NCBI GenBank assembly: GCA_015039465.1
Contig: MU130579.1
Span: 151,245-215,244, forward strand
Length of the DNA stretch: 64,000 nucleotides
Direction: 5' to 3'
From: Phlegmacium glaucopus
Lineage: Eukaryota > Basidiomycota > Agaricomycetes > Agaricales > Cortinariaceae
The notes beneath the pieces are model-generated. The model saw only the letters and a list, made by a program, of their open reading frames with translations. It was not told where the DNA came from and ran no database searches. Positions 35,666 through 47,248 of this stretch are shown piece after piece. The position numbers were made by a program, and so were the translations under genes. Position 1 is the first letter of the stretch; each line of letters starts with the position of its first letter.

Positions 35666-36900
35666 TCAATCATTCCTTCGACTTGGACTCAATGTCATTG
35701 AAGTCTTCGTTCTCTGACTACTACTCTCAATCTTTGCATTCTTCTTCTTCTTCAAACTTGAACTCCTAGTCCGATCCACAAAACCGCTACCCACACCCAC
35801 ACTACCACACACCAACACCAACACCAACACCGACGCCCCATCTACATCATCCACGTCAGGAAGCGGCACAGTCTGCAAGAAAGGTCCACGCAATAACCGA
35901 TTTATCAGCTTTGGACTGAATGGGCGTTCAGGAAGTACGGGTGGTAGTTCGGTAGGTGTAGGTGCTATTGGAATTGAAATTGGAGTTGAAGTTGGCGGTT
36001 GGCGTTGTGGGCGATGGTGGTGGTGGGATGGCGTTGTTGTGGATTGTTATAGGAGGCGGGATGACGTTGATTAAAGGAGAAGATGGTCCCACCCGGCTGT
36101 TCGAGTGGGGTGTACGACCTCGAGATGACGAGAGGATTGAAGAAGGGTTATTAAGAGTGAGCGACTCCCGTAAAGTTGGAGTCGGAGTTGGAGTTTGAGC
36201 TTCATGTGTCATACTAAGTGTTGGCGAAATAAAGACTGTTGGGTGAATCGTCGTTGGATAATGAGTTGGAGATGATATCTGTAACGGTGGTGGTAACAAT
36301 AGTGGTACATACGATGATCACGGGGGTGAAGATGAGGCTAATGACGAATCTAACTCCCAATTCTCGCCATTAACAGTAGGAGGACGTGCAGGTGAACCAA
36401 ACGCCATAGAGGACATTGGCGTAACATACGCTCGTGGATGGTCAGTCGGCGGCGTAGGAGGTACAAATGACTGTATTGACAAAGGACGCGGCAGTGGAAT
36501 AGGCGAACTTGGACTTGCCGATTTCGGGAAATTCTGCTCGTACCACGTCCCAGGAATCAAAGCAACAGGTAAAACCCAAGTAGCAGTTAATGTAACACCA
36601 TACCCTTCCCAAGAAAGCAAAAAGAAAACCATCAACATTCAAATCTATCCAACCATCATCCAACAAACTCACCAATATCATGACTCTAATTGTACTCCAA
36701 CTCCACGAAATCAACGACCCAATATAACCTAAAAGCGGAACCAAGCGTTGAAGTAGAATAAGATCAGGTCTCATAGGTGGTGGAAATACGTCAACAGGCA
36801 GGTTATTGAAAAACCAGGTTAAGGCTGTTGTTATCACCGCTGATTTGGCTGCTTCTAAGGTCTTGTCGCTTAAGATTTCGAAGATGGGTGGGGGAGACAT
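35666..36900 (-). pseudogene. Membrane protein gene with proline-rich tail, frameshifted
   Basis: The minus strand starts MSPPPIFEILSDKTLEAAK at 36,900. Hydrophobic segments follow (SAVITTALTWFFNNLPV; LVPLLGYIGSLISWSW). After an intron at 36,605-36,672 comes GYGVTLTATWVLPVALIPGT. The two halves join in frame only if one base is added near 36,685: SHDI before the donor lies one frame off from STIR just upstream. Beyond, a serine/proline-rich tail (PSSPIPLPRPLSIQSFVPP) meets TGA near 36,318, continues in frame to about 35,990, then needs another shift to reach LPPVLPERPFSP and the tail ending at 35,666. I know no function. Either this is a decaying gene or the assembly has errors at these points. 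Confidence 0.5.
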
Positions 36901-38479
36901 CTGGTTGTTTTTTAGGGGGGATGAGTGTGTGAGAATGAATGGATGGAGGAGGTTTACTTACAGACGATAACCTCACCAGAAAGCTTGAACGGATATTTTT
37001 GACAATGAAGGAACCCAAGCCGCACGTATACTTTTTTGTGATTTTACAGATCTGATTTTTTGATTTGGTGCAGTTGGTGAGCCGGTATCACTCGTTCCGA
37101 CTTTCATGAAATCCGCAGATTGTCGTTTGGCAGCAGCGGCAACACCCATTAAAGAAGCTGTTTGGGATATACTCCGTTGAGTCTGGTCTGGGCCATACCA
37201 TATCGAAAATGGCCGCCACATCAAGTTCCTCCTTGACGCCCTTGGGAGTCGCCACCAACGTTTCCTTTACCAGACACCACCTTCGAGTCGATCCAGAACC
37301 CCCACCCACATCTGGGTTCATCACAACTTGCTCCTCCGTTTGCATTTCCCTCTCACCAGGTTCGGCGTCAAATGGTATGAGCCATTTCGACGAAATCGGA
37401 TTGAGTAGGGAATAGAGGAGAGTAAACCACGATACTAGATGTATCAGAGAATACCATGCTCGGGACTCGTTTGCTGTCTGGTTGTGATATATATAATATA
37501 TTTGAAGCCGCTGGTACTGGTGGTGTCTTCAAAGACTGAATTTCCGAATCGTCATGTTGAGTACTAGGATCTAGATGCGGATTTGCAAGAAAAAGGACGA
37601 GGAATATTTTCTAGGATACTCCATACGCTGGGTTTTCCTTTTAGAGATGAACCGTTCATGAAAGAAGCATTGGAGAGTAGAGCGATGAGTCGGACGTCTT
37701 TAAGTTGTTGTGGTTGTGGCTCGGGTGGGTTATTGTAGGAGTAGGGTAGTTTGAAGCGAATAGGGGATAGAGGTTGGGAGAGGGTGGAGAAAGGTGATGT
37801 GGGGTCGAATGGAAGCGGTATTTAGAGGGAAGGAGTCAATGAGGCGATGAATTGTTATTGCTAGAGTTGTAGCCTCTGGTTCAGGTTCAAATTGCCCCTG
37901 TGAGCCGAGTTGAAGAGATGTATGGTCGACTGTGCGACTCTCTAGCACCGTGCTCAAGCCATTGGGAGATGTCGACAGACTTGTCTCACAAGCAGACCGC
38001 CAGTCGGACGTAGGAACACCATCTGCTGCGACCCTGAAGCTGTCAAAGTCGCGACTGCATGATCCTTATCCCTCCCAAACCTCCCAATTCTTTTCCCAAA
38101 TTTCTTGAGTCGATCACTAACATTCAATGTCTTCCAGTTGTTTTTCTTCTGATTTTTAATTTCATCAGATTTTACAAGACCATCAACGTACGACTGTAGT
38201 GTTGATGTTCAAGCTGCAGCACCTGTAAGTCCCAACTCGAACTGGAGGCTGCGTGGGTGTACTGGGTGTTGAGAGTCGTACGGTGCTAGTAGGAGAAGTA
38301 GATGTAGAGGTGTATCTTCGACTTAGAGGGTCTGCGCTATAGAATGGATCTAGTTGCCGCACCGGAGGTTGCCGAGCGAAACAAAGTTTAGTAATCTAAG
38401 ACGTCTTTCACTGACGTGCTGAGGGAGAGACAGTGAGTAAAGACATATGTACATAAGGCATTCCATTGCGTCTAGTGTT
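36901..38479. other. Possible further minus-strand coding fragments, unresolved
   Basis: Minus-strand stretches at about 37,450-37,200 (VATPKGVKEELDVAAIFD; AWYSLIHLVSWFTLLYSLL) and 37,175-36,975 look protein-like. They may be exons of the same or a neighbouring gene, but I could not find splice sites joining them. Nothing is recognised from 37,700 to 38,479. Confidence 0.3.
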
Positions 38480-38934
38480 TTTGGTTACGCTGGCTTGTTA
38501 TTGGCTTAACCATGAACCCACTCCGTCACATTCTGCAATCTCTCAAATCACCTCCCTCAAAGTCATGGAACCTTATAATAATGCCTGATCCAAGAAGATA
38601 TCGTCTAAAGGTGTTGAAATTGTCCATTTTCCCAAAAACTTCTTGTCTTATGTTCAACAGCGCATTGGATCTACAGATGGGTTTTTTGAATTCTACATGA
38701 GACTGGATGGCAACATGAATATGCGGCGTTATATTTCAAGGAATCCCTTATTTACGTGAGCCCTGAACTACAATTTCTACAAATAGGTTTTCTGAATCTT
38801 TCCTCCCTAGCTTTGCACCAAATACCTCATCATGCATGAAGTTAGCCCCTCATAACCAACTCATCTGTAAGTTGTCAATCTGTGTAAATTCAATGACCCA
38901 CCTTTTTATTAGTAACAGAATGGATCAAAATTAC

Positions 38935-39205
38935 AACTAAGTATCAGCAAACCCCAACCAAACCAACTCTTCACAAGGCCCTAGCCAAGCTTCTTGATGC
39001 ATTTCCATATTACAAATTGCAATCAGAGGAGGGGATTGGAGCAGCCATTAGGGAGATAGAAGATCAGCTCAGTGTTGTCGCATCGTTTGAGCCAAATGAT
39101 GCCTCACAGTCTCCCCCCCCCCACAATGAGGAGGCTTGAAATGTCAACATTCTTTCTCAAGAAGGGTTCAATAAGATGAGAGATATTGTTGGGGATATTG
39201 TTGAC
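38935..39205 (+). pseudogene. Fragment of an unrecognised multicopy gene (right-arm copy)
   Basis: The plus strand reads YYKLQSEEGIGAAIREIEDQ, then LSVVASFEPNDAS, and after a TGA (about 39,137) NVNILSQEGFNKMRDIVG. It is broken at 39,206 by the chromovirus. A related peptide is on the minus strand at 21,600-21,370. The family is unknown to me. Confidence 0.4.
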
Positions 39206-39812
39206 TGTAATCCTAGGATTACAAATACTTATTTGTCAGCACTATATATAGATAATTGATAGCATCTTCCTTTGCTCTCTTCTTTTTCTTTTACTATCAT
39301 CTTGTACTTATCGTATCATTTCCTTATTCTCTCAGAATATACTATGATCCTCGTTTCTTTCCTCAGTCCTTAGTGTAGCAAGGGGGCACCGGGATCAGAA
39401 TCCTGGACCAGTACCTGGTTAGTTAGTCCAGCCACAGGCCCCAAAAAAAAAATTGTACCTGTCATTTTTCATCAGAATTTGAGCATCATTTTAATAAAGA
39501 TGAGCTTTAACATACTGTAAATAACTATAATAGATAATGTCTACTATGTTGACAGTGGTTTGGATGTCTTGGAATAGTTTCACAAGTGTGATGGCTGTAT
39601 TGATGCGCCATTAGATCCATCTAAATTTAGAAATAATTGTGTAATATTTAAATAATTATGTAAAATTACCATATATAGACATATCTTGCTTATGAAGCAA
39701 GATATGTTAGTTAGTTAGTCCAGCCAAAAAGTTCTTAACAAAAAAATTGACACCAGGTCTTTTTTTCTGATCTTGGTGCCCTTGTAGTGTAGGTGGAATC
39801 AACCACCTTTCA
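39206..39812 (+). repeat. 5' LTR of the second chromovirus, split by a MITE
   Basis: It starts TGTAATCCTAGGATTACA and ends AACCACCTTTCA. Without the MITE at 39,379-39,784 it is about 193 bp, matching the 194-bp 3' LTR at 52,819-53,012. Confidence 0.88.
39379..39784. repeat. hAT-type MITE, CAAGGG family
   Basis: This 406-bp element has ends CAAGGGGGCACCGGGATCAGA and, inverted, CAAGGGCACCAAGATCAGA. The exact 8-bp target duplication TAGTGTAG (39371-39378, 39785-39792) is confirmed by the unbroken 3' LTR. A GTTAGTTAGTCCAGCCA string occurs twice inside, near both ends, in the same orientation. Confidence 0.92.
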
Positions 39813-40017
39813 CTTTTTTGAAATGACCTTTAGCAGCCTGCAGGTATCTTGCCCTCCCATCACCAAGTGCTGACACACCGCATATAGTCACTCATTGTGA
39901 CTTTTTTCTTGCTTGTAGGTCTACAATGACCTTTTTATGATCCCACTCTTTTTTATTCTTGGTCTAAGGTTACCTGCACTTGTGATCCCTTAACACCATT
40001 CATTCATCCTCCTCTGA

Positions 40018-41977
40018 TTGCATAACTTTGCTCCAAACAAATCAAACTGGCACCAAGAACTACTAGAACTCGTGCCACTCACGCTACAACACCTCCACCC
40101 ATTATCCCATCAGTCCAAACTGGAAATCCATCCCCAGCTGACCTTCAACAACCAAATTCCCCTCTCCTTTCACCACTTTCCCTTTCTACTCAGGCACTTA
40201 CTCCTTGCCCCACCCCCATTGCCACACATATATTCACCTAAAAATACTCCTCAAGCCCCCACTTCCTCTCCCACAACCATTTCCTTCATGAATGACTTCA
40301 TCACTCGCTTCAGTTGAACATTTGATCTTCAACCAACCCCCTGTCGTATCACCTAGAAATTTATCCCCTTGCAGCATCTATGATTTTGACCAATTTTGTC
40401 AAGATTTCTTTGTGAATGCCAAAAGCCCCCTTCCCGATGACAAAAAGGTTATCTGGATCCTTCCTTGCTTCCAGGATCCTCTTATCTGTGATTGGATTGC
40501 TTCTCATCATGTGCACTTGTCCACTCTCACTTTTCTGGAATTCATTACAGAACTCTGTTCTGAATTCCTGCCTTGGGATTGGGAGACAAAGTTTGGGGAC
40601 AGATCCTCAATGTTAGGGCAACTGCAAGGTTGACTTAGTCAAGCTAGCAGGGGATCCAAAGTTAATAATATTTCAAAGGGATATCTACAAGTGACTCACC
40701 TAGCAGGGGATCCAAAGAGGAAAAGATGGGGATCCCTGCTAGGCTGTGGGGTATTTAAGTACTAATATGGACATAACAGAGATATAAAATAAATAAAGGA
40801 ATGATACGATAATAATTAATTAATTAATTAAGAAGTGGTGTGATGTGAAAAATAAAAATAAAGGAGGGGGCAAACTGGAGGGTCGGAGTCGGATCGGAGT
40901 TACGGAGTATCGGAGTAAACTAGTGACGGAAGCGGAGTTGGAAGGAAGGACGGAGGTTGTCGGAAAGGCGGGATGTATGATTCTAAGGTTGAAATTGAGT
41001 GTCCCCTAACACTCAATTCCAGACTCAATCCCTACAAACTTTTCAGTACATGGGCTAATGCTCTCCTAGCCCTCAATTGCACACTTTGTGATACAAATTC
41101 TCACCTCAATGAACAACGACTTCAAGAACAAATTGAAGCAAATGTTGATGAAGAACTCTGTATTCTTGGTCATGAAGCTCAAGCCTTTGTGGCTCCCTCA
41201 CTTCGTGAAATGTTCTACACCCTCACTCTCTGTGATGAAAAATGAAAACTTTCAGCCAAACAACAACACAACATTGCAGAAGATGTTTTCCACAATGCAA
41301 AATGTCCAAATGCAAACACTACAAAAGAGAACTGTCCTCCACACAACCACTCCCAATCTTCCATCCCTTCTACCTCTTCATCTGCATCATAAAGTTTTTG
41401 TAACACCTGGACATCCTTGCAATTTCCCTGCCCCTGACAATTACAAAGCACTCACAATGGATGATGTTTGTTGTGCCCAACGTACCAGAAATACAAATAA
41501 ATCCTCTTCTTCATCTTTGTGCCCTATTGCAGCGATCACTGAGCTCAACTCCTCTGTGGATCCACTGTCCACGGATATCAGTGACCCTAACACAAATTTT
41601 TTTGCATCCATGTTCAGAAACCTGAACGGTACTTCTGTCATTGGCAACTCAAGCTTCTCTGATGGTGACATATCTGTACATCCTCATTTCAAATCTAAAC
41701 ATTATGTTTGGAAATGCATGATTGATGGTCCTGCAGTTGATTTGCCCTTGAAAACCTTTTCTCTCATTGACAATGGATCCCACATGGTCCTCATCCATCC
41801 TGAACTTGTTGCAAAACTTAACCTTCCAATTTTTACCCTTCCCAATCCTAAATTAATTGACATTGCGATATCCACTTCACATAAGAAACAAATTTCCTTA
41901 TCCACTTTTGTTAAACTTTCTGCCACCTCCTTATATGGACAATGGACTTCTCATACCGTTTATGCAATTATTGCACC
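40018..41977 (+). pseudogene. gag and start of protease of the second chromovirus
   Basis: The plus-strand capsid-like region reads SIYDFDQFCQDFFVNAK and KVIWILPCFQDPLICDWIA near 40,370-40,500. A solo gypsy LTR splits it at 40,611, and it resumes with LNPYKLFSTWANALLALN at about 41,025. The protease part shows SLIDNGSHMVLIHPELV (DNG in place of the usual DSG/DTG) near 41,765, and VYAIIAP just before the next insertion at 41,978. Several stops and frame changes make it non-coding. The protease continues at 49,797 with GLCMPIIFGLPFLEINLIV. Confidence 0.8.
40611..41011 (-). repeat. Solo LTR of the gypsy family, inverted
   Basis: This 401-bp copy of the 21,788-22,200 LTR is in reverse orientation, with ends TGTTAGGGCAAC and GTCCCCTAACA and an exact 5-bp target duplication CTCAA (40606-40610, 41012-41016). 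It shows that the same gypsy family also inserted here and was reduced by LTR recombination. Confidence 0.93.
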
Positions 41978-42278
41978 TGTTAGAGGACATGTAGACCTGA
42001 GAATCAAGTTAAATACTAAGGTGCTTATCAAAGATAAGCACCTTATGTTGGAGTATACAAGTTTCATCTTGACGCTCAGGAGAAGAGCATACAATTGTTG
42101 CGGTGGCAACCGATGACATGGCTGTCACATCAAAACAAAAGATGGATGCTGAAAAGTTCAAAGCAGAAATCAGAAAACACTGGGATATAACCGATAATGG
42201 ACCGATCAGCTGATTTTTGGGATTCAAAATCAAGCGCGATAGAAAAGCTAGAACAATCTCCATAAATCAATGTGCCTA

Positions 42279-43223
42279 CATCAGGAAAACTGATTTTGGC
42301 CCTAGGTAGCCTTGGGTAATTTGTTAGTATCACATCACTACTCAGGACATCCCAGGACACCCCAGGACACCTCAGGACACCTCAGGACATCCTAGAGCAG
42401 CACAGGTAAAATTTTGAGTGTCACCCATTTTCTCAGGACACTTTTAGTGTATCCTGGTGCATTGACCATCTGGACCAAATCACATCAGGAGGCCCTGGGA
42501 GTCCCTTAGAATTTATGAATTTTGCTAGAAAATCTTTAACTGCCACGTCCAAAAAAGTATTTTGCAGTTTTCTCAATAAGGAGAGCTGCTATTAATATAA
42601 TTTAAACATATTCAGGGTCCTAAAACAATTCTCTACCATCTTTAAAAAATTTCCTTTTTTGGAATTTATATAATCTACCCTGACCCAGCACCATATGCTT
42701 GAAATCATGCTTATCTGTGATCATGTGACCAATGGTCTGTGCGCCATCCAAAAGATATATAAACCACCCACAATTTTGTTTTCTTATTCCTACTTCCCCA
42801 GTATTATACTAGTATATTTATGTATCACTATTTTATTATTATTTTATTACTAGTACTATATATGATGTTTAGAATAATTGAATATAATTTTATTGTTATT
42901 ATTATTATTCTGTTGTGTGAGACCACTCAAATATCTGGTTTATATATGTTTTCTAGCATCAGATCCAAAGGGACTAAGGCTGCCTCAGGATGCTCTCAGG
43001 TTGCCTCAGGATGCCCCAAGACGCCCTCAGGTTGCCTCAGGACGCTCTCAGGTTGCCTCAGGACGCTCTCAGGTTGCCTCAGGTTGCCCCAGGACAGCCT
43101 AAGACTTTTCATACATAGGTAACTTGCACCCCAGGGCAACCTCTTGACCTGAGTGCCCTGAGCTGCCTGGGGCACCCCAGGACATTTCAGGACAGCCTAG
43201 GGCACAAGTCATTTTTCCTGATG
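42279..43223. repeat. CATCAGGAAAA MITE with minisatellite core (copy 1)
   Basis: This 945-bp element has terminal inverted repeats of about 28 bp (catcaggaaaactgattttg and onward; the other end is its near complement) and TA on both sides. The copia reading frame is restored when it and one TA are removed. The interior has CAGGACACCTCAGGAC-type repeats near both ends, an AT-rich middle, and a roughly 21-bp minisatellite (CCTCAGGACGCTCTCAGGTTG) at 42,975-43,095. It has no coding capacity I recognise. The second copy is at 53,290-54,271 in reverse orientation. Confidence 0.88.
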
Positions 43224-43399
43224 TACATTGAATTGATGGTTGAAAAGTTCAGACTTACCAATGCAAAGCCAATAACCACACCAATGGAGCCAGGAGCTCA
43301 GTTTTCAACCAAGCAGTGTCCATCCTCAGTGAATCAAGCATCTCAAATGCATGGCATCCCCTACAGTGAAGCAATTGGAAGCGTACTTTGGCCAGTTGT

Positions 43400-44561
43400 T
43401 GTATAACTTGTATTGAGGCTGGTGATGAACATGCTGGTTCCCTGCCTTCGTTTTTTGCATTTTTAGCAGCGACGTCGCCCTACGTCACCCCTAACACTGA
43501 CTATTTGCTATTTTATCACATAGATAAGTCTCTGGCTATTTGGTCATCGCCCCCTCTGTCCCAGAAGCTTCCTAAACACCTTGGCTATATTTTGCTTGTA
43601 TTATCACCCCCTTTTCCGGCAGTACCCGGACGATGTTATGTGTTCTGCCTCCCTTTCGCTCCCTTTTGCCAGCGGTCACGTGGCTAGTCACACTTTTTTT
43701 ATATTTGGTAACGCTCACTCGTCTAGGAGTCGTAGGCACGTCCACTGCCCAGGCCGACATCCTCTTACACTACACCGAATTGTTCTATGGTAAATCATCG
43801 TTGTTACCCTACCAGCCATTCCTATCCAGCAACAATCATCGGATCGAGAAGTCCCTTAACACCATTGGGTATTTTAGGTCGCTGATCATTAATATTCTGT
43901 TATTCCTCTTCTGTTCCATCAAACACTTTGTTCCCTTTATTTTGATACATTTTACCATTGCTCCTTGATCACCTCTCTATACCACAGGTCTCCTGCCGGT
44001 CCTTGGAGCGACAACCGGTCCTCTTTCATTTATCTTCCACTATCCCTGATGTTTTGCCTCCCCATTTTGCCTAGTCCCTCCTGGACTCCTGTTTCATCAT
44101 TTTTGATTTGTTTTATAGATACCCATGTGCAACTTAGCCATGTGATCTCCTTTACTTACTATAAAAACCTCCTGTAATTTAGTTACAAAGGACAATAAGA
44201 AAGTATTCGCCTCTCTCTCCAGAGTATAGAATTAAGTCTTGTCATCGTCTCTCTCGTCGTTCGCCTTCGTTTCATTGCGTTTTTACTGCGAGTCGCCCAT
44301 ACAGCAACTATACTTTGTTACTGCATTGCCCCTTCATCACTGCATCTCCCCTTCATCACTGCGTCTCCCCTTCATCACTGCGTTGCCACATTGTTACTTC
44401 ATCACCCTCTCATCATTACATCGCTCCTCATTTCACTCATCTCATATCTCATCGCCCTACCTTAGTTGGAACCTTTCTGCATATACTTGACTCAGTGTTT
44501 ATGCCACCGAAGCCCCGAGCCACATCACACCTCAGTTAGTACAGCACCTAGCATACTGACA
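43400..44561. repeat. Insertion of about 1.16 kb, LTR-like, boundaries approximate
   Basis: It interrupts the copia frame between VLWPVV and SPDVAYAV. If read as a solo LTR it starts TGTATAACTTG and ends GCATACTGACA, but the flanking 5-mers GTTGT and GTGTA do not match. An alternative border gives TTGTA/GTGTA. It contains CTATAAAAACC near 44,159 (TATA-like) and three tandem CCCCTTCATCACTGCGT-type units at 44,330-44,390. No protein is recognised. Confidence 0.55.
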
Positions 44562-45455
44562 GTGTATCACCGGATGTGGCATATGCAGTTGGGATACTGT
44601 CCCAATTTATACAAAATCTGGGCATCGCACACTGGGAAGGATTGAAATGTGTCATTACTTATCTGGGAACAATGAAAAATTATTGGCTCACCTTTGGAGG
44701 TCGATCAAATGTGCTCCTTGAAGGATACTGCGATGCAGATTGGGCAAGCCAAAAGCATCGGCACTCCATATCAGGATACTCATTTCATTTTGGGCAAGGT
44801 GCAATATCCTGGAGTTCAAAGAAGCAACACATCATTGCATTGTCGAGTATGGAAGCAAGATATATAGCACTTACCCATGCAGCTAAAGAGGCGTTGTGGA
44901 TGAGGAGTTTTGTGAATGAGATGAGGGGATCAACACTGGGACCTATGCAAGTCAATTGTGACAATCAAGGTGCAATAGTGCTCGCAAAAGACAACAAATT
45001 TCATTCCAGGACAAAGCATATTGATCTACAATATCATTTTATCAGGGAAGCAGTTGAGGATAAGAAAATCAAAATATACTACATACCGACGGACGAAAAT
45101 GTCTTGGACATTTTCACCAAAGCTTTGGCAACCATTGATAACGCAATCAGCACATTTATCATCACATGATGATTGCATGTGTGATAATGGAGATCAACGG
45201 TGTTTCACTTGAGGGGAAGTGTTGGAGTATACAAGTTTCATCTCATTAATCTCCTATTAAGTATTTATCTATTTTGTATCTTATCATTTCTCTTTACTTT
45301 TGTGTCACAATAATGGTCACATCTTATAGTCATGAATTTTAGTATAGCAAGTCTCAACTTTCTATCAAAAGTTGAGATGTGAGTTCACTCATTTATTCCT
45401 TAGTTATAATATCTAACATATACCTAGTTATTCATTTATTGTTCTAGGTATATTA

Positions 45456-45862
45456 TTGCTGTTTTCAAAAAGGCTGGCGGTAGGTCACATCGCGTCACAC
45501 ACAGCAATCTTCCAAGTTCAAAGTTCTGAATGAACTATCTCGGGATCCACTGGTCGTACGGCAATTATTTTGTGTGCATTAGAATGGTCTCGATTAGTAG
45601 ATGTGCACCCCACTTTAAAATATATAGTTTGGTTAAGTTTTAGTGGTGCTCGAAAATGAGGGTCTCAATGGTGTAGGGCATGAACCTTTGAGGCGGTGGC
45701 ACGGTAAAAAAATATAATTCTTTCATAAAGTGGTTCTAATGTATGTAAAGGAATGCGCCCCATGAAAAAATTGGTAAATATGAATGTGGTGGATGCTAAA
45801 TTCGCATGTAGGACCTTTTGAGTGGTGACACCGGTCACAGGCTCCATCTTTTCTGTTCACTT
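45456..45862 (+). repeat. Left terminal inverted repeat (407 bp)
   Basis: It matches 49,051-49,457 in reverse complement. Differences noticed are a T for C and an A for G around 45,790-45,816, and one base near 45,856. It contains TTTAAAATATATAG near 45,615, a possible core promoter. The transposase ATG is 46 bp beyond its inner edge. An open frame of about 60 codons inside the repeat appears in both ends and is not taken as a gene. Confidence 0.95.
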
Positions 45863-45908
45863 CAATCAGTCTACGTGCTTGTTCAACATCGGATCGTCCT
45901 TCTGACAC

Positions 45909-47118
45909 ATGGCTCGTGGAAAGGCTCTCTCAGATGACCTCAGGGATGTTCTCTTACACATGGCTCAATTCTTGGACATCGATACTATTACTCATTATAC
46001 CAGTTGCAAAAGGAGAACCATTGAGCGGATTCTTTCAGACTTCCGTAAAACAGGGTCTGTAGCTCGACAGCACCTCAGGAAGGGTCTACTGCATGGGCGT
46101 AGGAGGGCCACAAATGGCCAGGATGTCCAAGTAAGACTCTATTCTTCCATGTTTTTTCATTATTTCACACCTTCGTGTACAGTTTTTGCAAGGCCTTGTT
46201 CGTCATAGCCCCAATGTCTATCTTGATGAAATGCGGGAGTTGCTAGAGACACGTAGAGGGATTAATGTTGGGAAGCCGACAGTCTGGAGGGCACTCATTA
46301 GGAGTGGTTTTACAATGAAGAAGGCAAGCTCTTTCTTTGATTTTCGTGTATCAATATCGAGACTTACATTGACACTAGCTCACTCGGGATGCACTGGAGC
46401 GAAGTGAGGCCAAGCGAGCTCTTTACCGCTATCAATATGGTACCCAGTTTACTCCAGAGCAGACTATTTTTGTCGACGAAAGCTCCTTCGATCGCAGAAC
46501 TTCCATCCGTGGAAAGGCATGGGCATTATCGGGGCAACGCGCAGTACGAAATACTTTCTTTGTTCGAGGGCGGCGGTAAGATATGAATCTGTGAATCTTC
46601 GAGACTTTGACTAATAATTCACTCTTCCTCTTCAGTTACTCTCTACTCCCTGCGTTGAGCCTTGATGGTGTCATTTTCACAAAGATTGTTGAAGGATCCT
46701 TCACAGCACTTCGATTCCAGGATTTTATATCACACTTACTTGATTATATGCAGCCTTATCCGTTGCCAAACTCTGTGATCATAATGGATAATGCCCGTAT
46801 TCACAAGAAACCTGAGGTCCTTGAGATGATTCGTGATAGGTATGGACAGTAATTGTTATCCTTTATTCCTATTTATTGAATGGATTGTATAGAGGCATGA
46901 GGGTCATGTTTTTGCCTCCTTACTCACCGGATTATAATCCTATCGAGTTGGCATTCTCATCAATCAAGGCATATGTTCGGCAACATGGTGAGCTTGGCAG
47001 GCAGGATGTAGACCAGAACGCCGATGATAATTATGTTTACCTCCATTTGTATGATGCCGCCTTCTCTATAACTGCAGATCATGCTTTAGGATATTTTCAC
47101 CACTGCGGATACATTTAA
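45909..47118 (+). CDS. DD34E transposase (Tc1/mariner-IS630 type)
   Basis: This enzyme would cut and join the element's own ends at TA targets. Five exons give 329 residues: 45909-46130, 46183-46323, 46379-46575, 46636-46839 and 46893-47118. Introns are 52-60 nt. Intron 2 uses a GC donor (AAG/gcaagc) with a normal AG acceptor. The N-terminal region (LSDDLRDVLLHMAQFLDIDT and on to RRTIERILSDFRKTGSVA) looks like paired helix-turn-helix DNA-binding domains. Catalytic residues are D154 in FVDESSFD, D238 in IIMDNARIHK and E273 in PPYSPDYNPIELAF. The 34 residues between the last two define DD34E. FFVRGRRYSLLPALSLDGV, spanning exons 3-4, is a family hallmark. No stop or frameshift was found after splicing. 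The start is the first ATG after the left repeat. It converges on the accessory gene. Confidence 0.93.
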
Positions 47119-47248
47119 AATTGATAACATATCATATTACAAAGTATATAATTTGTTGTTGATAATTCAGCATTACTGTTGAAGAATTAGGTGATAGGTG
47201 ATAGAAAAAAAGGATAGAAGGGATTATTACGAAGTATGTAACTTGGGA

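Larger units (their letters stand above)
42075..45169 (+). pseudogene. copia reverse transcriptase end and RNase H, interrupted twice
   Basis: Reverse transcriptase reads IVAVATDDMAVTSKQKMDAE, with the DD-containing box, and a TGA near 42,211, then FLGFKIKRDRKARTISINQ. After the MITE it resumes ELMVEKFRLTNAKPITTPM. After the second insertion it resumes with DVAYAVGILSQF. RNase H shows GYCDADWASQKHRHSISGY, ISWSSKKQHIIALSSMEA and NCDNQGAIVLAKDN, and ends with IYYIPTDENVLDIFTKAL, all typical of copia. It is non-functional because of the deletions and insertions. Confidence 0.88.

Noticed and set aside
42975..43095. Regular array resembling CRISPR
   Set aside because: The units are adjacent, without unique spacers, and lie within a MITE of a eukaryotic genome; it is a minisatellite.
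42820..43122. 100-codon hydrophobic frame
   Set aside because: It runs through the AT-rich middle and minisatellite of a MITE; the same frame appears in its other copy.
45665..45847. 60-codon frame, repeated at 49,069-49,248
   Set aside because: It lies within the terminal inverted repeats; no motif, and explained by the repeat.
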